This document shows, piece by piece, positions 8,083 to 16,179 of a stretch of DNA of 64,000 bases (position 1 is the stretch's first letter; every line of letters starts with the position of its first letter). A program made the translations under genes and the position numbers. This stretch comes from an uncultured Eubacteriales bacterium (GTDB lineage: Bacteria; Bacillota; Clostridia; Oscillospirales; Acutalibacteraceae), in contig ONCP01000003.1 of the NCBI GenBank assembly GCA_900316385.1, positions 99,074 to 163,073 of the forward strand, written 5' to 3'. The notes beneath the pieces were generated by a model. It did no database searches, was not told the origin of the DNA, and worked only from the letters and a program-made list of their open reading frames with translations.

Positions 8083-9660
8083 ATGAAAAAAGCAAAGAGA
8101 TTTTCAGCCTTGCTGATCGCTTTTATGCTCATCGTTTCGTGCTTCAGCGGACTTAGCATATCGGCGTCGGCGGCAAGCGCAACGAAAACGGTCTGGTTCG
8201 ACCCCGGCAAGGCTTCGGACGGAAGTCCCGTCTGGTTCGCGTGGACCTGGGACGGCGTAACAGACAGTTGGTCGAAGGGAACGGAATCGGGCAACTACAT
8301 TACATTCGACAATATCGGCAACAAGATGATTATCCTGAGAATGCCCAAGGGCAGTACCAAAGGCGATTGGGATACTTGCTGGAACCGTACCGATACGATC
8401 GATGTTTCCAAGTCTGACCTTGTAACCTTCAAGGCTTGGGGCAACGATAATTACTTTACTGTTACAACGGGAACCTACGCAGGCGGAGAAGTTCCCTCGA
8501 GCGCAGCTCCCGATCCCGAGCCTACAACAAGACCCGCACCCGCAGGCGGCAACACAGCAAACGACTATTACCTCTGCGGCTATATCAACGGCGAAAACTA
8601 CGGCGTAGAGGAGGATTACAAGACCCTCGGCGCTTACTACTTCACAAACGGAACGCTCAAGACCTCTTTCACAGACGTAACATGGGTCGGCGTAAAGACA
8701 GGCGACAACAAAAACTGGTACTTCTATGACGGCGAAGAGGGCGGCATCACATGGCATCCGGGCGGAATGGGCAACAGTACCTTCGTAACAGTTGCCGATA
8801 ACGACTCCACTCTTACATTTACATTCAAGCTTCTTGCCGCAAGCCCCAACACGGAAGGTCAGTATCCCGAGGCTGTTGTCTGCGAGGTCAAATCTCCCTT
8901 TGAGCCTTCAACACAGGCTCCCACGACGCAGGCTCCTACAACACAGGCACCTGAGACACAGGCACCCACAACACAGCAGCCTGTAACGGAAGCGCCCACA
9001 ACACAGGCACCCACAACACAGGCGCCCACAACACAGCAGCCTGTAACGGAAGCTCCCACAACTCAGGCTCCGACAACACAACAGCCTGTAACGGAAGCAC
9101 CTACAACACAGGCTCCCGCGACAGAGCCCGCAAAGAAGGATATCAGCGGCTGGAAGGTTGAAGGTATCAAGAATAAGACCTACACGGGCAATCTTATCAA
9201 GCAGAAATTTGACGTTGTCAGCTCCGAAGGCGAATATGCGAAGTATACCGTTGAGTACAGAAATAACAAGAAGGTCGGCACAGCCACCGTTATCATCAAG
9301 GGTAAGGGCGACTATACAGGCACCATCAAAAAGACCTTCAAGATCACAAAGGCAAATAACCCCATGACGGTCAAAGCTGTCGCCAAAACAGCATCTATTA
9401 AAACGCTCAAGAAAAAGGCGGCAACTGTCAAGGGCGCTTTGTCGGTCAAGAATAATCAGGGCGCCGTTACCTACGCCAAGGTCGCGAAGGGCTCGTCCAA
9501 GTTCCTCACGATCAACAAGAAGGGCGTAATTACTGTCAAGAAGGGTTCGACTTATAAGAAGAACCGGAAGCTCAAGATCAACGTTAAGGTAACCGCGAAG
9601 GGCAACGCTTCCTACAAGGCGGGTTCCAAGACGATTACGTTAACGATCAAGTTAAAATAA
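8083..9660 (+). CDS. Secreted protein with starch-binding-like modules and Thr/Pro linker
   Basis: A 525-residue secreted protein. Residues 1-31 are a signal peptide. Residues 36-132 form a tryptophan-rich module similar to the N-terminal one of the CBM74 protein downstream (VWFDPGK, WFAWTWDG, CWNRT). Residues 160-270 form a second aromatic-rich module starting YYLCGYINGENYG. A QAPTT-type linker follows (275-349), then an Ig-like module (353-423) and a final beta-rich, lysine-rich module. The modules resemble those of Ruminococcus starch-binding proteins, and no catalytic domain is visible. The ATG at 8083 is chosen because AAAAGGAG precedes it and the signal peptide begins there. It has no dockerin and no LPXTG motif, so the mode of surface retention is unknown. 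Confidence 0.75.
   Translation: MKKAKRFSALLIAFMLIVSCFSGLSISASAASATKTVWFDPGKASDGSPVWFAWTWDGVTDSWSKGTESGNYITFDNIGNKMIILRMPKGSTKGDWDTCWNRTDTIDVSKSDLVTFKAWGNDNYFTVTTGTYAGGEVPSSAAPDPEPTTRPAPAGGNTANDYYLCGYINGENYGVEEDYKTLGAYYFTNGTLKTSFTDVTWVGVKTGDNKNWYFYDGEEGGITWHPGGMGNSTFVTVADNDSTLTFTFKLLAASPNTEGQYPEAVVCEVKSPFEPSTQAPTTQAPTTQAPETQAPTTQQPVTEAPTTQAPTTQAPTTQQPVTEAPTTQAPTTQQPVTEAPTTQAPATEPAKKDISGWKVEGIKNKTYTGNLIKQKFDVVSSEGEYAKYTVEYRNNKKVGTATVIIKGKGDYTGTIKKTFKITKANNPMTVKAVAKTASIKTLKKKAATVKGALSVKNNQGAVTYAKVAKGSSKFLTINKKGVITVKKGSTYKKNRKLKINVKVTAKGNASYKAGSKTITLTIKLK
8905..9129 (+). repeat. 12-base coding repeats, QAPT-type linker
   Basis: Tandem units encoding T-Q-A-P-T interleaved with a larger unit QQPVTEAPTT that recurs three times. 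This is a low-complexity Thr/Pro linker, likely O-glycosylated and prone to length change by slippage. Confidence 0.9.
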
Positions 9661-9675
9661 CATTTTTTAATATGG

Positions 9676-9702
9676 AAAAGACCGCTTTGCGCGGTCTTTT
9701 TC
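9676..9702 (+). terminator. Rho-independent terminator after the 8083 gene
   Basis: AAGACCGC (9678-9685) pairs with GCGGTCTT (9691-9698), with a T run after it and an A run before it. Confidence 0.88.
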
Positions 9703-9801
9703 GTTTGCGCAAAAAAATGTATTCATTTTGCCCTTACAAAGGCTTGTATTTTATTGTTCACTGGACAATTCGCTGATTTTTATTTTTGACGCAATTTCTT
9801 A

Positions 9802-9830
9802 TTGATTAAATTTCTGTAATATTATATAAT
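9802..9830 (+). promoter_or_regulatory. Sigma-A promoter of the CBM74 protein gene
   Basis: TTGATT (9802-9807), a 17-base spacer, and TATAAT (9825-9830). It is clearly related to the stretch upstream of the paralogue at 8083. Confidence 0.75.
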
Positions 9831-9840
9831 AATTATAACT

Positions 9841-9876
9841 GGGGATATGTCCCCCGAAAACCACCCGTGTTTCGGG
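9841..9876 (+). promoter_or_regulatory. Leader with two competing hairpins
   Basis: GGGGA...CCCC (9841-9854) and CCCGAAA (9853-9859) with TTTCGGG (9870-9876) share bases and cannot form together. They sit between the promoter and the AAAGGAG ribosome binding site. The paralogue at 8083 also has short hairpins here, though not the same sequence. Any regulatory role is inference. Confidence 0.3.
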
Positions 9877-9898
9877 AATTGTTAAAGGAGTTTTGAAA

Positions 9899-12800
9899 AT
9901 GAAAAAAGCAAAGAAAATTTCGGCGCTGTTTATTGCCGTAATGCTTGTTATTTCGTGCTTCAGCGGACTCGGTATTTCTGCTTCGGCGACGGATACAAGC
10001 GTTTCCGCGACAGGCGCGGGAAAAACAGTATATTTTGATCCCGGCAAGGCTGCGGACGGAAACCCTGTTTGGTTCGCGTGGACCTGGGACGGCGGCGTAA
10101 GCGACAGCTGGTCAAATGGTACTCAGTCAGGCGATTATATCGTATTCAATAATATCGGCGACAAAATGATTCTTCTCAGAATGCCCACGGGCAGCACCAA
10201 GGGCGATTGGAAGAGCTGCTGGAACCGTACGGGCGATATCGATGTAAGCTCCGCAAACCTTGTAAAATTCTTAGACTGGAGCAGCAATAGTTACTTTACC
10301 TTTACCACAGGCACCTACGGCGGAAACGAGCCCACCAGCCCCACTAATCCGACCGAACCCTCCAATCCTACAAATCCGACTAGTCCTTCAAACCCCACTA
10401 CCCCCTCAAATCCCACCAATCCCACACAGCCTTATAACCCCGACAGCCCTCTCGCGAGCTATTATCACACCAACGCTAACGGCGTAGGCGCGAAGAAGAC
10501 TATCACGGTAGACGGCGATAATTCCGATTGGGACAGCTCGATGCTCATCGCTCAGGGTACCGCAAACGACGACCCCCGCGTATATCGTCCTAACTCAATG
10601 TATGAAGTTCCGATCGACCTCTACGCTCTTTACGGCGCGTATGATGACAGCAACGTTTATCTGATGTGGGAAATGACCAACGTTCAGGATATGGTATCTC
10701 CTTTGGATGATTATCCTCTCGCTCAGGGTCACCTCTATCAGACGCAGAACCTTCCTTTCTTTATTGCCGTTGATACTGGCAAGTCCGACACGATCGGCAA
10801 TAACGGAAAAACTACCACAGGCGGTACTCTCTGGAATTCAGGTCTGACTTTCAGAAACAGCTTCAACCGAATTGTAGAGATGTCCACCAATGGCTCCAAC
10901 GGTCCGTTTGTATACGGCGGCGACTCCTCGGGTCTTAACGCCGTTGAGATGAAGGGTCCCACGGACTCAGGTGTGACCTTCAAATGGGGCGAGGGCATCA
11001 AGGACAGCCACGTTTACGGTATCGACAAGGGTCACGGCACCTACAACGGACGTGTCCTCGGCGATATGACAAACGAGAACGCCGCATGGGTCGACTTTAA
11101 CACCATGGGTCACGACAGCGCGCGGTACGATTTCCACTATGAGATGTCTATCCCGCTTTCAGAGCTCGGCATTACCTCGAGCGATATCGCCTCGAACGGC
11201 ATCGGCGTATGCTTGGTAGCTACATTCGGCACATCAGGTATGGACTGCTTACCTTATGACCTTTCGATGAACGATAACGCTGATAAGGAGGATACACAGA
11301 CCCATCCCAACAACAGCTTTGAAAAGAGCGACGCGGACTTTGTTCAGACATCCTTCGCGCGTATCGGCAAGGGCGGCACAAATCCCACAAACCCGACCAA
11401 CCCCACAACGCCTTCCAATCCCACTAATCCCACAACCCCGTCCAACCCCACAACGCCTTCCAATCCCACCAATCCGACAGAACCCGTTTCCGACACACTT
11501 AACGCTGTCGTCAAGCTCAACGGTACCACAGTTAAAACAACTGAGGTAACAGATAGCAAGATCACGGTCACATATCCGCTTCAGGCTGACAAGCTCATCA
11601 CAGCGGGCGACATATCGCTCAGCTATGACAGCTCCAAGCTCAAGCTCACAAGCATTGAATTCCCGAACACTACTCAGGGAAACATTACGGAATCGGAATC
11701 GATCTCCGAGAATCCCTATATGTTCAACTTTACAGGCGCAAACACCAAGACAAAATCGGGTATTTACGACTTCAAATCATCCAAGGCGTTCGTAACCGCT
11801 ACCTTCTCCGTAGTATCGGGCGCTAAGGGCAACGCTGATATCGACCTCAACATCCGGGATCTCAAGGCTCTTGAGAATGACAGCGCGACAGAGTATTATT
11901 CCGGCGGCGTGGCTTCTTCGGCTGCTTCCTCGGTAACGGCTTCGCTCAAGAACGTAACAGTTTCGGCAGGTACAACACCCTCTAACCCCACGACCCCCTC
12001 AAATCCCACTAATCCCACGACCTCTCCGAAGCTCAACGCTGTTGTTAAGTTCAACGGCGAGACAACCAAGACGATCGAGGTAACAGGCACGACCTTAACA
12101 GTCGCTTATCCGCTTCAGGCGAGCAAGCTCATCACCTGCGGTGATATGGAGCTCAGCTATGACAGCTCCAAGCTCAAGCTCACATCCTTTGATACGCCCA
12201 ATATCATTGGCGGCAACATAACGCCTTCACAATCCGTTAACGAAAACCCCTACTACTTCAACTTCACTGGCGTAGTTTCTAAGACAAAGTCAGGTCTCTA
12301 TGACTTTAAGACAACCAAGGATTTTGTAGTCGCAACCTTCTCCGTAGTATCGGGCGCGACAGGCAACGCTGACGTTAATCTCTATTTAAAGGAGCTTGAC
12401 GCTCTCGAGAGCGAGGTAAAGACCTCTTACATCAATAACGGCAACGCAACATCGGCGGGTAACGCGCTTCTCTCTACTCTTAAGAACCCCACTGTAACAC
12501 AGAGCGGCGGAACAACACCGACAACTCCTTCCAACCCCACGACTCCGTCCACCCCCACGACCCCGTCCACTCCCACAACTCCGTCCAATCCCACAACTCC
12601 CGAGCCCACAACTCAGACTCCCACGACTCCCGAGCCCACAACTCAGGCACCCACAACTCCTCAGCCCACAACTCAGGCTCCTACCACGGTAGCTCCCACA
12701 ACTCAGGCTCCCACAACACCTCAGCCCGCGACCAAGGCTCCTGCCCTCACCTTCAAGAAGAAGTCGATCAAGGCGGGCAGCAAGGTAACTCTGGCTGTTA

Positions 12801-13231
12801 AGAACAAGGACAGCAACAAGGTGACCTTCACCTCCAGCAACAAGAGGATCGCTACCGTAACCTCAAAGGGCGTTATCACAGGTCTCCAGAGAGGCTCTGT
12901 AACTATCACCGTAAAGGTAGGTTCCAAGAAGCTCACCGCGAAGGTCGTAGTTTCCAATAACCCCGTAGCCAAGATCAAGAGCAAGTCTGTATCCGCTAAA
13001 AAGACCTACACCGTAAAGAAGGGCAAAAAGCTTGCCGTTAAGCTTTACAGAAAGGTCGGAACGATCAATAACAAATACACCACCAGCAACAAGAAGATAG
13101 CGAAGGTAGTCTCCAAGGCTAACGCCACCACCGTATATATCAAGGGTATAAAGGTCGGCAAGGCAACCATAAAGATCAAGGTGAACGGAGTAAGAACGTT
13201 TACGATCAAGGTCAAGGTAACAAAGAAATAA
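9899..13231 (+). CDS. Surface starch-binding protein with CBM74 and two cohesin-like repeats
   Basis: An 1110-residue secreted protein. Residues 1-30 are a signal peptide. Residues 43-140 form a CBM26-like module (WFAWTWDG). Residues about 188-492 match my recollection of the starch-binding family CBM74 known from R. bromii Sas6 (DDPRVYRPNSMYE, YLMWEMTNVQD, LPYDLSMNDNAD). Residues 534-690 and 711-866 are two related repeats with cohesin-like patterns (YPLQA.KLIT, LSYDSSKLKLTS, ATFSVVSGA.GNAD). A PTTPEPTTQ linker covers 871-948, followed by a BIG2 domain (950-1021) and a second beta module (1022-1110). No dockerin or catalytic domain is present. The ATG at 9899 is chosen over the TTG six bases upstream because it matches the paralogue's start and spacing. 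Binding of resistant starch at the cell surface is the likely role. Confidence 0.82.
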   Translation: MKKAKKISALFIAVMLVISCFSGLGISASATDTSVSATGAGKTVYFDPGKAADGNPVWFAWTWDGGVSDSWSNGTQSGDYIVFNNIGDKMILLRMPTGSTKGDWKSCWNRTGDIDVSSANLVKFLDWSSNSYFTFTTGTYGGNEPTSPTNPTEPSNPTNPTSPSNPTTPSNPTNPTQPYNPDSPLASYYHTNANGVGAKKTITVDGDNSDWDSSMLIAQGTANDDPRVYRPNSMYEVPIDLYALYGAYDDSNVYLMWEMTNVQDMVSPLDDYPLAQGHLYQTQNLPFFIAVDTGKSDTIGNNGKTTTGGTLWNSGLTFRNSFNRIVEMSTNGSNGPFVYGGDSSGLNAVEMKGPTDSGVTFKWGEGIKDSHVYGIDKGHGTYNGRVLGDMTNENAAWVDFNTMGHDSARYDFHYEMSIPLSELGITSSDIASNGIGVCLVATFGTSGMDCLPYDLSMNDNADKEDTQTHPNNSFEKSDADFVQTSFARIGKGGTNPTNPTNPTTPSNPTNPTTPSNPTTPSNPTNPTEPVSDTLNAVVKLNGTTVKTTEVTDSKITVTYPLQADKLITAGDISLSYDSSKLKLTSIEFPNTTQGNITESESISENPYMFNFTGANTKTKSGIYDFKSSKAFVTATFSVVSGAKGNADIDLNIRDLKALENDSATEYYSGGVASSAASSVTASLKNVTVSAGTTPSNPTTPSNPTNPTTSPKLNAVVKFNGETTKTIEVTGTTLTVAYPLQASKLITCGDMELSYDSSKLKLTSFDTPNIIGGNITPSQSVNENPYYFNFTGVVSKTKSGLYDFKTTKDFVVATFSVVSGATGNADVNLYLKELDALESEVKTSYINNGNATSAGNALLSTLKNPTVTQSGGTTPTTPSNPTTPSTPTTPSTPTTPSNPTTPEPTTQTPTTPEPTTQAPTTPQPTTQAPTTVAPTTQAPTTPQPATKAPALTFKKKSIKAGSKVTLAVKNKDSNKVTFTSSNKRIATVTSKGVITGLQRGSVTITVKVGSKKLTAKVVVSNNPVAKIKSKSVSAKKTYTVKKGKKLAVKLYRKVGTINNKYTTSNKKIAKVVSKANATTVYIKGIKVGKATIKIKVNGVRTFTIKVKVTKK
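11498..12496 (+). repeat. Two cohesin-like domain repeats in the CBM74 protein
   Basis: Two copies (11498-11968 and 12029-12496) encode about 156 residues each with many identical positions, such as YPLQA, LSYDSSKLKLTS and ENPY.FNFTG. They are separated by a short NPT/PSNP linker. The pattern resembles a cohesin fold, which is an inference from strand pattern and not a confirmed family assignment. Confidence 0.7.
12509..12742 (+). repeat. Thr/Pro linker repeats in the CBM74 protein
   Basis: Tandem units encode TPSNPT/TPSTPT and then TTPEPTTQAP. Similar shorter tracts lie at 10328-10438, 11369-11494 and 11972-12025. These are flexible spacers between modules. Confidence 0.9.
13061..13231 (+). 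repeat. Inverted long-range repeat, copy 1
   Basis: The last 57 codons of the CBM74 gene are nearly identical to the inverse complement of 63829-63999. I count five differences, all at third codon positions, and the encoded residues are identical. Confidence 0.93.
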
Positions 13232-13243
13232 TTGTTTATCGCA

Positions 13244-13275
13244 ATGCCCCCGACAAATAGTCGGGGGCATTTTTC
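13244..13275 (+). terminator. Rho-independent terminator after the CBM74 gene
   Basis: ATGCCCCCGAC (13244-13254) pairs with GTCGGGGGCAT (13260-13270), followed by TTTTTC. Confidence 0.93.
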
Positions 13276-13352
13276 TACCATATTTGTACTTATTTACTGA
13301 TTTTGTTCCTGTTGTGTTAGGATAGTCTGTGAAAAACAAAAACTGTCAAATA

Positions 13353-13381
13353 TTGCCTTTTTATTTCTTTTGTGATATAAT
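13353..13381 (+). promoter_or_regulatory. Sigma-A promoter of the C39-like surface protein gene
   Basis: TTGCCT (13353-13358), a 17-base spacer, and TATAAT (13376-13381). The leader to the ATG at 13457 is about 70 bases. Confidence 0.78.
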
Positions 13382-13456
13382 AAATGTGTTGCGCGGCTGA
13401 TAAAATCGCGCGTTTTGATGGATTTAGAAGTACAAAAGAATTATTTAGGTGACCAG

Positions 13457-15148
13457 ATGAAGAGATTTATTTCCGTAGTGCTCGTGGCTATGATCATGAC
13501 GCTCTGTATGACCGTCGCTTTTGCCGAAGAGCTTCCCGCGAACGAGACAAACTTGGTTGTCTCACAGAACGCGGATGACGGCACGGTTGAGCCTACAACC
13601 GAGGCACCGTCCGAGGAGGACACAACAGAGCCTGCCGTAGAAAACACAACAAATACGCCCGAAATCGAGGAGACCACGGAGCCTGCTTCTGCCGAAGAGT
13701 CGCAGGAGGTTACGACAGCTCCCGCTTCCACAAAGCCGACTAAGCCCACAGAGCCTGTCGTAAAAAAGATCAATGCCGTAAAAAACAGTAAGGACGGCAA
13801 TTACAAGCTCCGAGTTTATTCGGACAAAAAGACATCCTTTGTTGATATCATCAAGTATATCGGCAAGGACAAAAAGCTCGGCAACCTCAAGCTCAACAAA
13901 ATTGACGGGTACAAGATTCGACAGATCAGAACCAAGGCGTTCTTTGACCTGAAAAGCTTAAAGACGGTTGCTTTTACGGGCGCGAGCTTTAAGGATAAGG
14001 GCGTCAGCATTCTGAAGACAAAGGCATTCTACAACTGCCCCAACCTTACTCAGTTTACGGTCAATTCCTCCGTGATCATTGAGAAAATGGGCGTAGGCTA
14101 TGTCAACGGAAAGCCCTCGGAGAAATTCGTCAAGCTTATTTTCGACGACAAAACCGTTACCAAATACGACGTCAGCTCCAAGCTTGCCTATACGCTTAAC
14201 GGCGGCTTCAAGCCGATCTACAATATTTCGGGCAACAACGATAATAACCGAACTCAGGTATTCGCGGATTTCGTTAACGGCTCCCAGTTTTTCCTTAAGC
14301 TTAACGGCAAAAGCGTCAAGGGCTGGATCTCATCAAGACCCGACGTTCTTTCCGTTACCGACAACGGACAGGCTGTCGCCTTGAAAAAGGGAAGGACCGC
14401 CGTAACCGTAAAGGCGGGAAAACTCACTGTAAAGCGCGTTTTCAATGTCGAAAACGATCCTTATCTTACCCAAAAGGGCAAGACCGTCAATTCCGTAAAG
14501 GTCAAGAACGGCAACAAGATTTCCGTAAGGATCAACGGCAAGGCGAAGCTTGTGGACAATGAGTTCAGCGAGAGCGAAAACGCGAAGGTCGTCTCCGAGC
14601 CCTCGGGCGATGTAATTGTGATAGAGGGCACAATGAGAGGCACAACGACCCTTACGCTCACCGTCAACGGCAAGCCCCTCAGCCTCAAGGTTCAGGTCCT
14701 CAAGAATCCGATTCCCGCGGAAACGATGGAAAGACTTGCCGAGAACCTTGGCTCTCAGGACAACTATTATTATGACGAATCCACTGTAATGTGCAGCGCG
14801 TACTCCTATGCCTACTGCTACAAGCAGGTTACGGGAATTTACCGTACCGCGGGCAGCTTCTGGTGCCCGGGCGGCTGTACATGGGAGGGCGGAACCTACA
14901 CTCACTACGGTTCCTCCAGAACAATGCTCAAGGCGATCAAGAAGTCGCTTGACAAAAACGAGTCCTGCGTGGGTCTTTTAAGCATCAACGGCGGCTCGCC
15001 TCAGCATTATGTGACCTTCTATGATTATGACGACAAGGGCGATTCGCTCGACGATTTTAAGATTCTTGACCCGTGGGACGGCGAGCTCACGACAGGCGAG
15101 AATTACGGTTACAGCTACGGCTACCACGTTGTAACGGTCGATACATAA
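13457..15148 (+). CDS. Secreted LRR/BIG2 protein with C-terminal C39-like cysteine peptidase domain
   Basis: A 563-residue secreted protein. Residues 1-23 are a signal peptide, followed by a Thr/Glu/Pro linker (45-100). Residues 103-230 look like a BspA-type leucine-rich region (IRTKAFFDLKSLKTVAF, KTKAFYNCPNL). Residues 265-332 are BIG2-like, followed by the second beta module shared with the CBM74 protein (333-417). Residues 430-563 resemble a C39-type papain-fold domain, with candidate triad C446 (VMCSAYSYAYC), H517 (PQHYVTFYDYDD) and D538 (ILDPWDG). It may cleave surface or host proteins, or it may be an inactive binding domain. The start at 13457 is chosen for its AGGTGA site and signal peptide. 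Confidence 0.72.
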   Translation: MKRFISVVLVAMIMTLCMTVAFAEELPANETNLVVSQNADDGTVEPTTEAPSEEDTTEPAVENTTNTPEIEETTEPASAEESQEVTTAPASTKPTKPTEPVVKKINAVKNSKDGNYKLRVYSDKKTSFVDIIKYIGKDKKLGNLKLNKIDGYKIRQIRTKAFFDLKSLKTVAFTGASFKDKGVSILKTKAFYNCPNLTQFTVNSSVIIEKMGVGYVNGKPSEKFVKLIFDDKTVTKYDVSSKLAYTLNGGFKPIYNISGNNDNNRTQVFADFVNGSQFFLKLNGKSVKGWISSRPDVLSVTDNGQAVALKKGRTAVTVKAGKLTVKRVFNVENDPYLTQKGKTVNSVKVKNGNKISVRINGKAKLVDNEFSESENAKVVSEPSGDVIVIEGTMRGTTTLTLTVNGKPLSLKVQVLKNPIPAETMERLAENLGSQDNYYYDESTVMCSAYSYAYCYKQVTGIYRTAGSFWCPGGCTWEGGTYTHYGSSRTMLKAIKKSLDKNESCVGLLSINGGSPQHYVTFYDYDDKGDSLDDFKILDPWDGELTTGENYGYSYGYHVVTVDT

Positions 15149-15155
15149 TAAATTA

Positions 15156-15187
15156 CCGCCGCGTTATCACTAACGCGGCGGATTTTT
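15156..15187 (+). terminator. Rho-independent terminator after the C39-like gene
   Basis: CCGCCGCGTTA (15156-15166) pairs perfectly with TAACGCGGCGG (15171-15181), followed by ATTTTTC. The 100 bases beyond it, up to the convergent permease gene, contain no gene I can support. Confidence 0.9.
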
Positions 15188-15291
15188 CTTTTTGTGACGG
15201 AGGAGTCGCTTTGAGCGGCGGTCTCCGTGTTTTTATTTTTGCCGTTTCTCGGCGGGATTCGGATAAACGGGTGAATGCTTCCGCCGACGTT

Positions 15292-16179
15292 TTATCCCTT
15301 TACGGCGCCCGAAACAACACCCTCGATGATGTATTTCTGACACGCGAAGTAGAATATTACGATCGGCACGATACTGAGCACTACAAGCGCCATAATAGCG
15401 CCGTTGTCGGTCTGTCCGTAGCTTCCGTTAAGGAACTGCATATGTATCGGGATCGTGCGGTAGAGCTTACCGTCGAGAACGAGATAGGGAAGCAGATAGT
15501 CGTTCCATATCCACATTGTCTCGAGGATCGCGACCGAAATAAAGGTCGGCTTCATGATCGGGAGCACAACGCTGAAGAAGGTCTTTAACGGACCCGCGCC
15601 GTCAACGTCGGCGGCTTCCTCGATCTCAATCGGTATACTCTTTACGAAGCCCGAGAACATAAATATCGCCAGACCCGCGCCGAAGCCCAGATAGACGAGC
15701 AAAATACCCCACGGAGTCGTAAGCTTTAAGCGGTTCGCGGTGTTCGAGAGGGTAAACATAACCATCTGGAACGGTACTACCATCGAGAAAATACAGAAGA
15801 AGTAAATGATCTTGCATACGATCGTATTCGACCTCTGAATATACCACGCCGCCATCGACGTGCATACAAGAATGATCGCTACGCCGAAAACAGTGATGAA
15901 CAAGCTCCAGATCGCCGCCTGCCAGAACGGATAGTTACCGAAGGTCATACCCTTGATATAGTTCTGGAAGCCGTGGAACGTTTCGTTGTTGGGGAAGGCG
16001 AAAAGATTTGTCGCGATCCCGCCGTTTGTTTTAAATGAGTTATAGAGAACGATGATGACAGGCATAACGTAGAATATCGAAATAATGACAAAGAGAATCG
16101 TCAAAAATCGCATTCCGGCCGTCTGCTTTTTCTTGAATTTAAGCTCTTTTTCGGGCTTTACAACAGCTACTTTTGCCAT
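15292..16179 (-). CDS. Carbohydrate ABC transporter permease, MalG-type
   Basis: A 295-residue inner permease of a CUT1 sugar importer with six hydrophobic segments. The cytoplasmic coupling loop has the EAA motif form EIEEAADVDGAG, followed by the PIMKPTF segment. It ends in the usual VSGAVKG. It is the last gene of a leftward operon (binding protein, MalF-type, MalG-type), and its ATG overlaps the upstream permease stop by one base. No ATPase gene is in the operon, and the MsmX-like ATPase at 47522 is the probable partner. Likely substrates are malto- or other oligosaccharides, by context only. Confidence 0.92.
   Translation of the reverse strand: MAKVAVVKPEKELKFKKKQTAGMRFLTILFVIISIFYVMPVIIVLYNSFKTNGGIATNLFAFPNNETFHGFQNYIKGMTFGNYPFWQAAIWSLFITVFGVAIILVCTSMAAWYIQRSNTIVCKIIYFFCIFSMVVPFQMVMFTLSNTANRLKLTTPWGILLVYLGFGAGLAIFMFSGFVKSIPIEIEEAADVDGAGPLKTFFSVVLPIMKPTFISVAILETMWIWNDYLLPYLVLDGKLYRTIPIHMQFLNGSYGQTDNGAIMALVVLSIVPIVIFYFACQKYIIEGVVSGAVKG

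Noticed and set aside
15188..15291. Possible terminator for the sugar permease operon
   Set aside because: ACGGAG/CTCCGT can pair, but the minus strand has no T run after it, so I did not annotate it.
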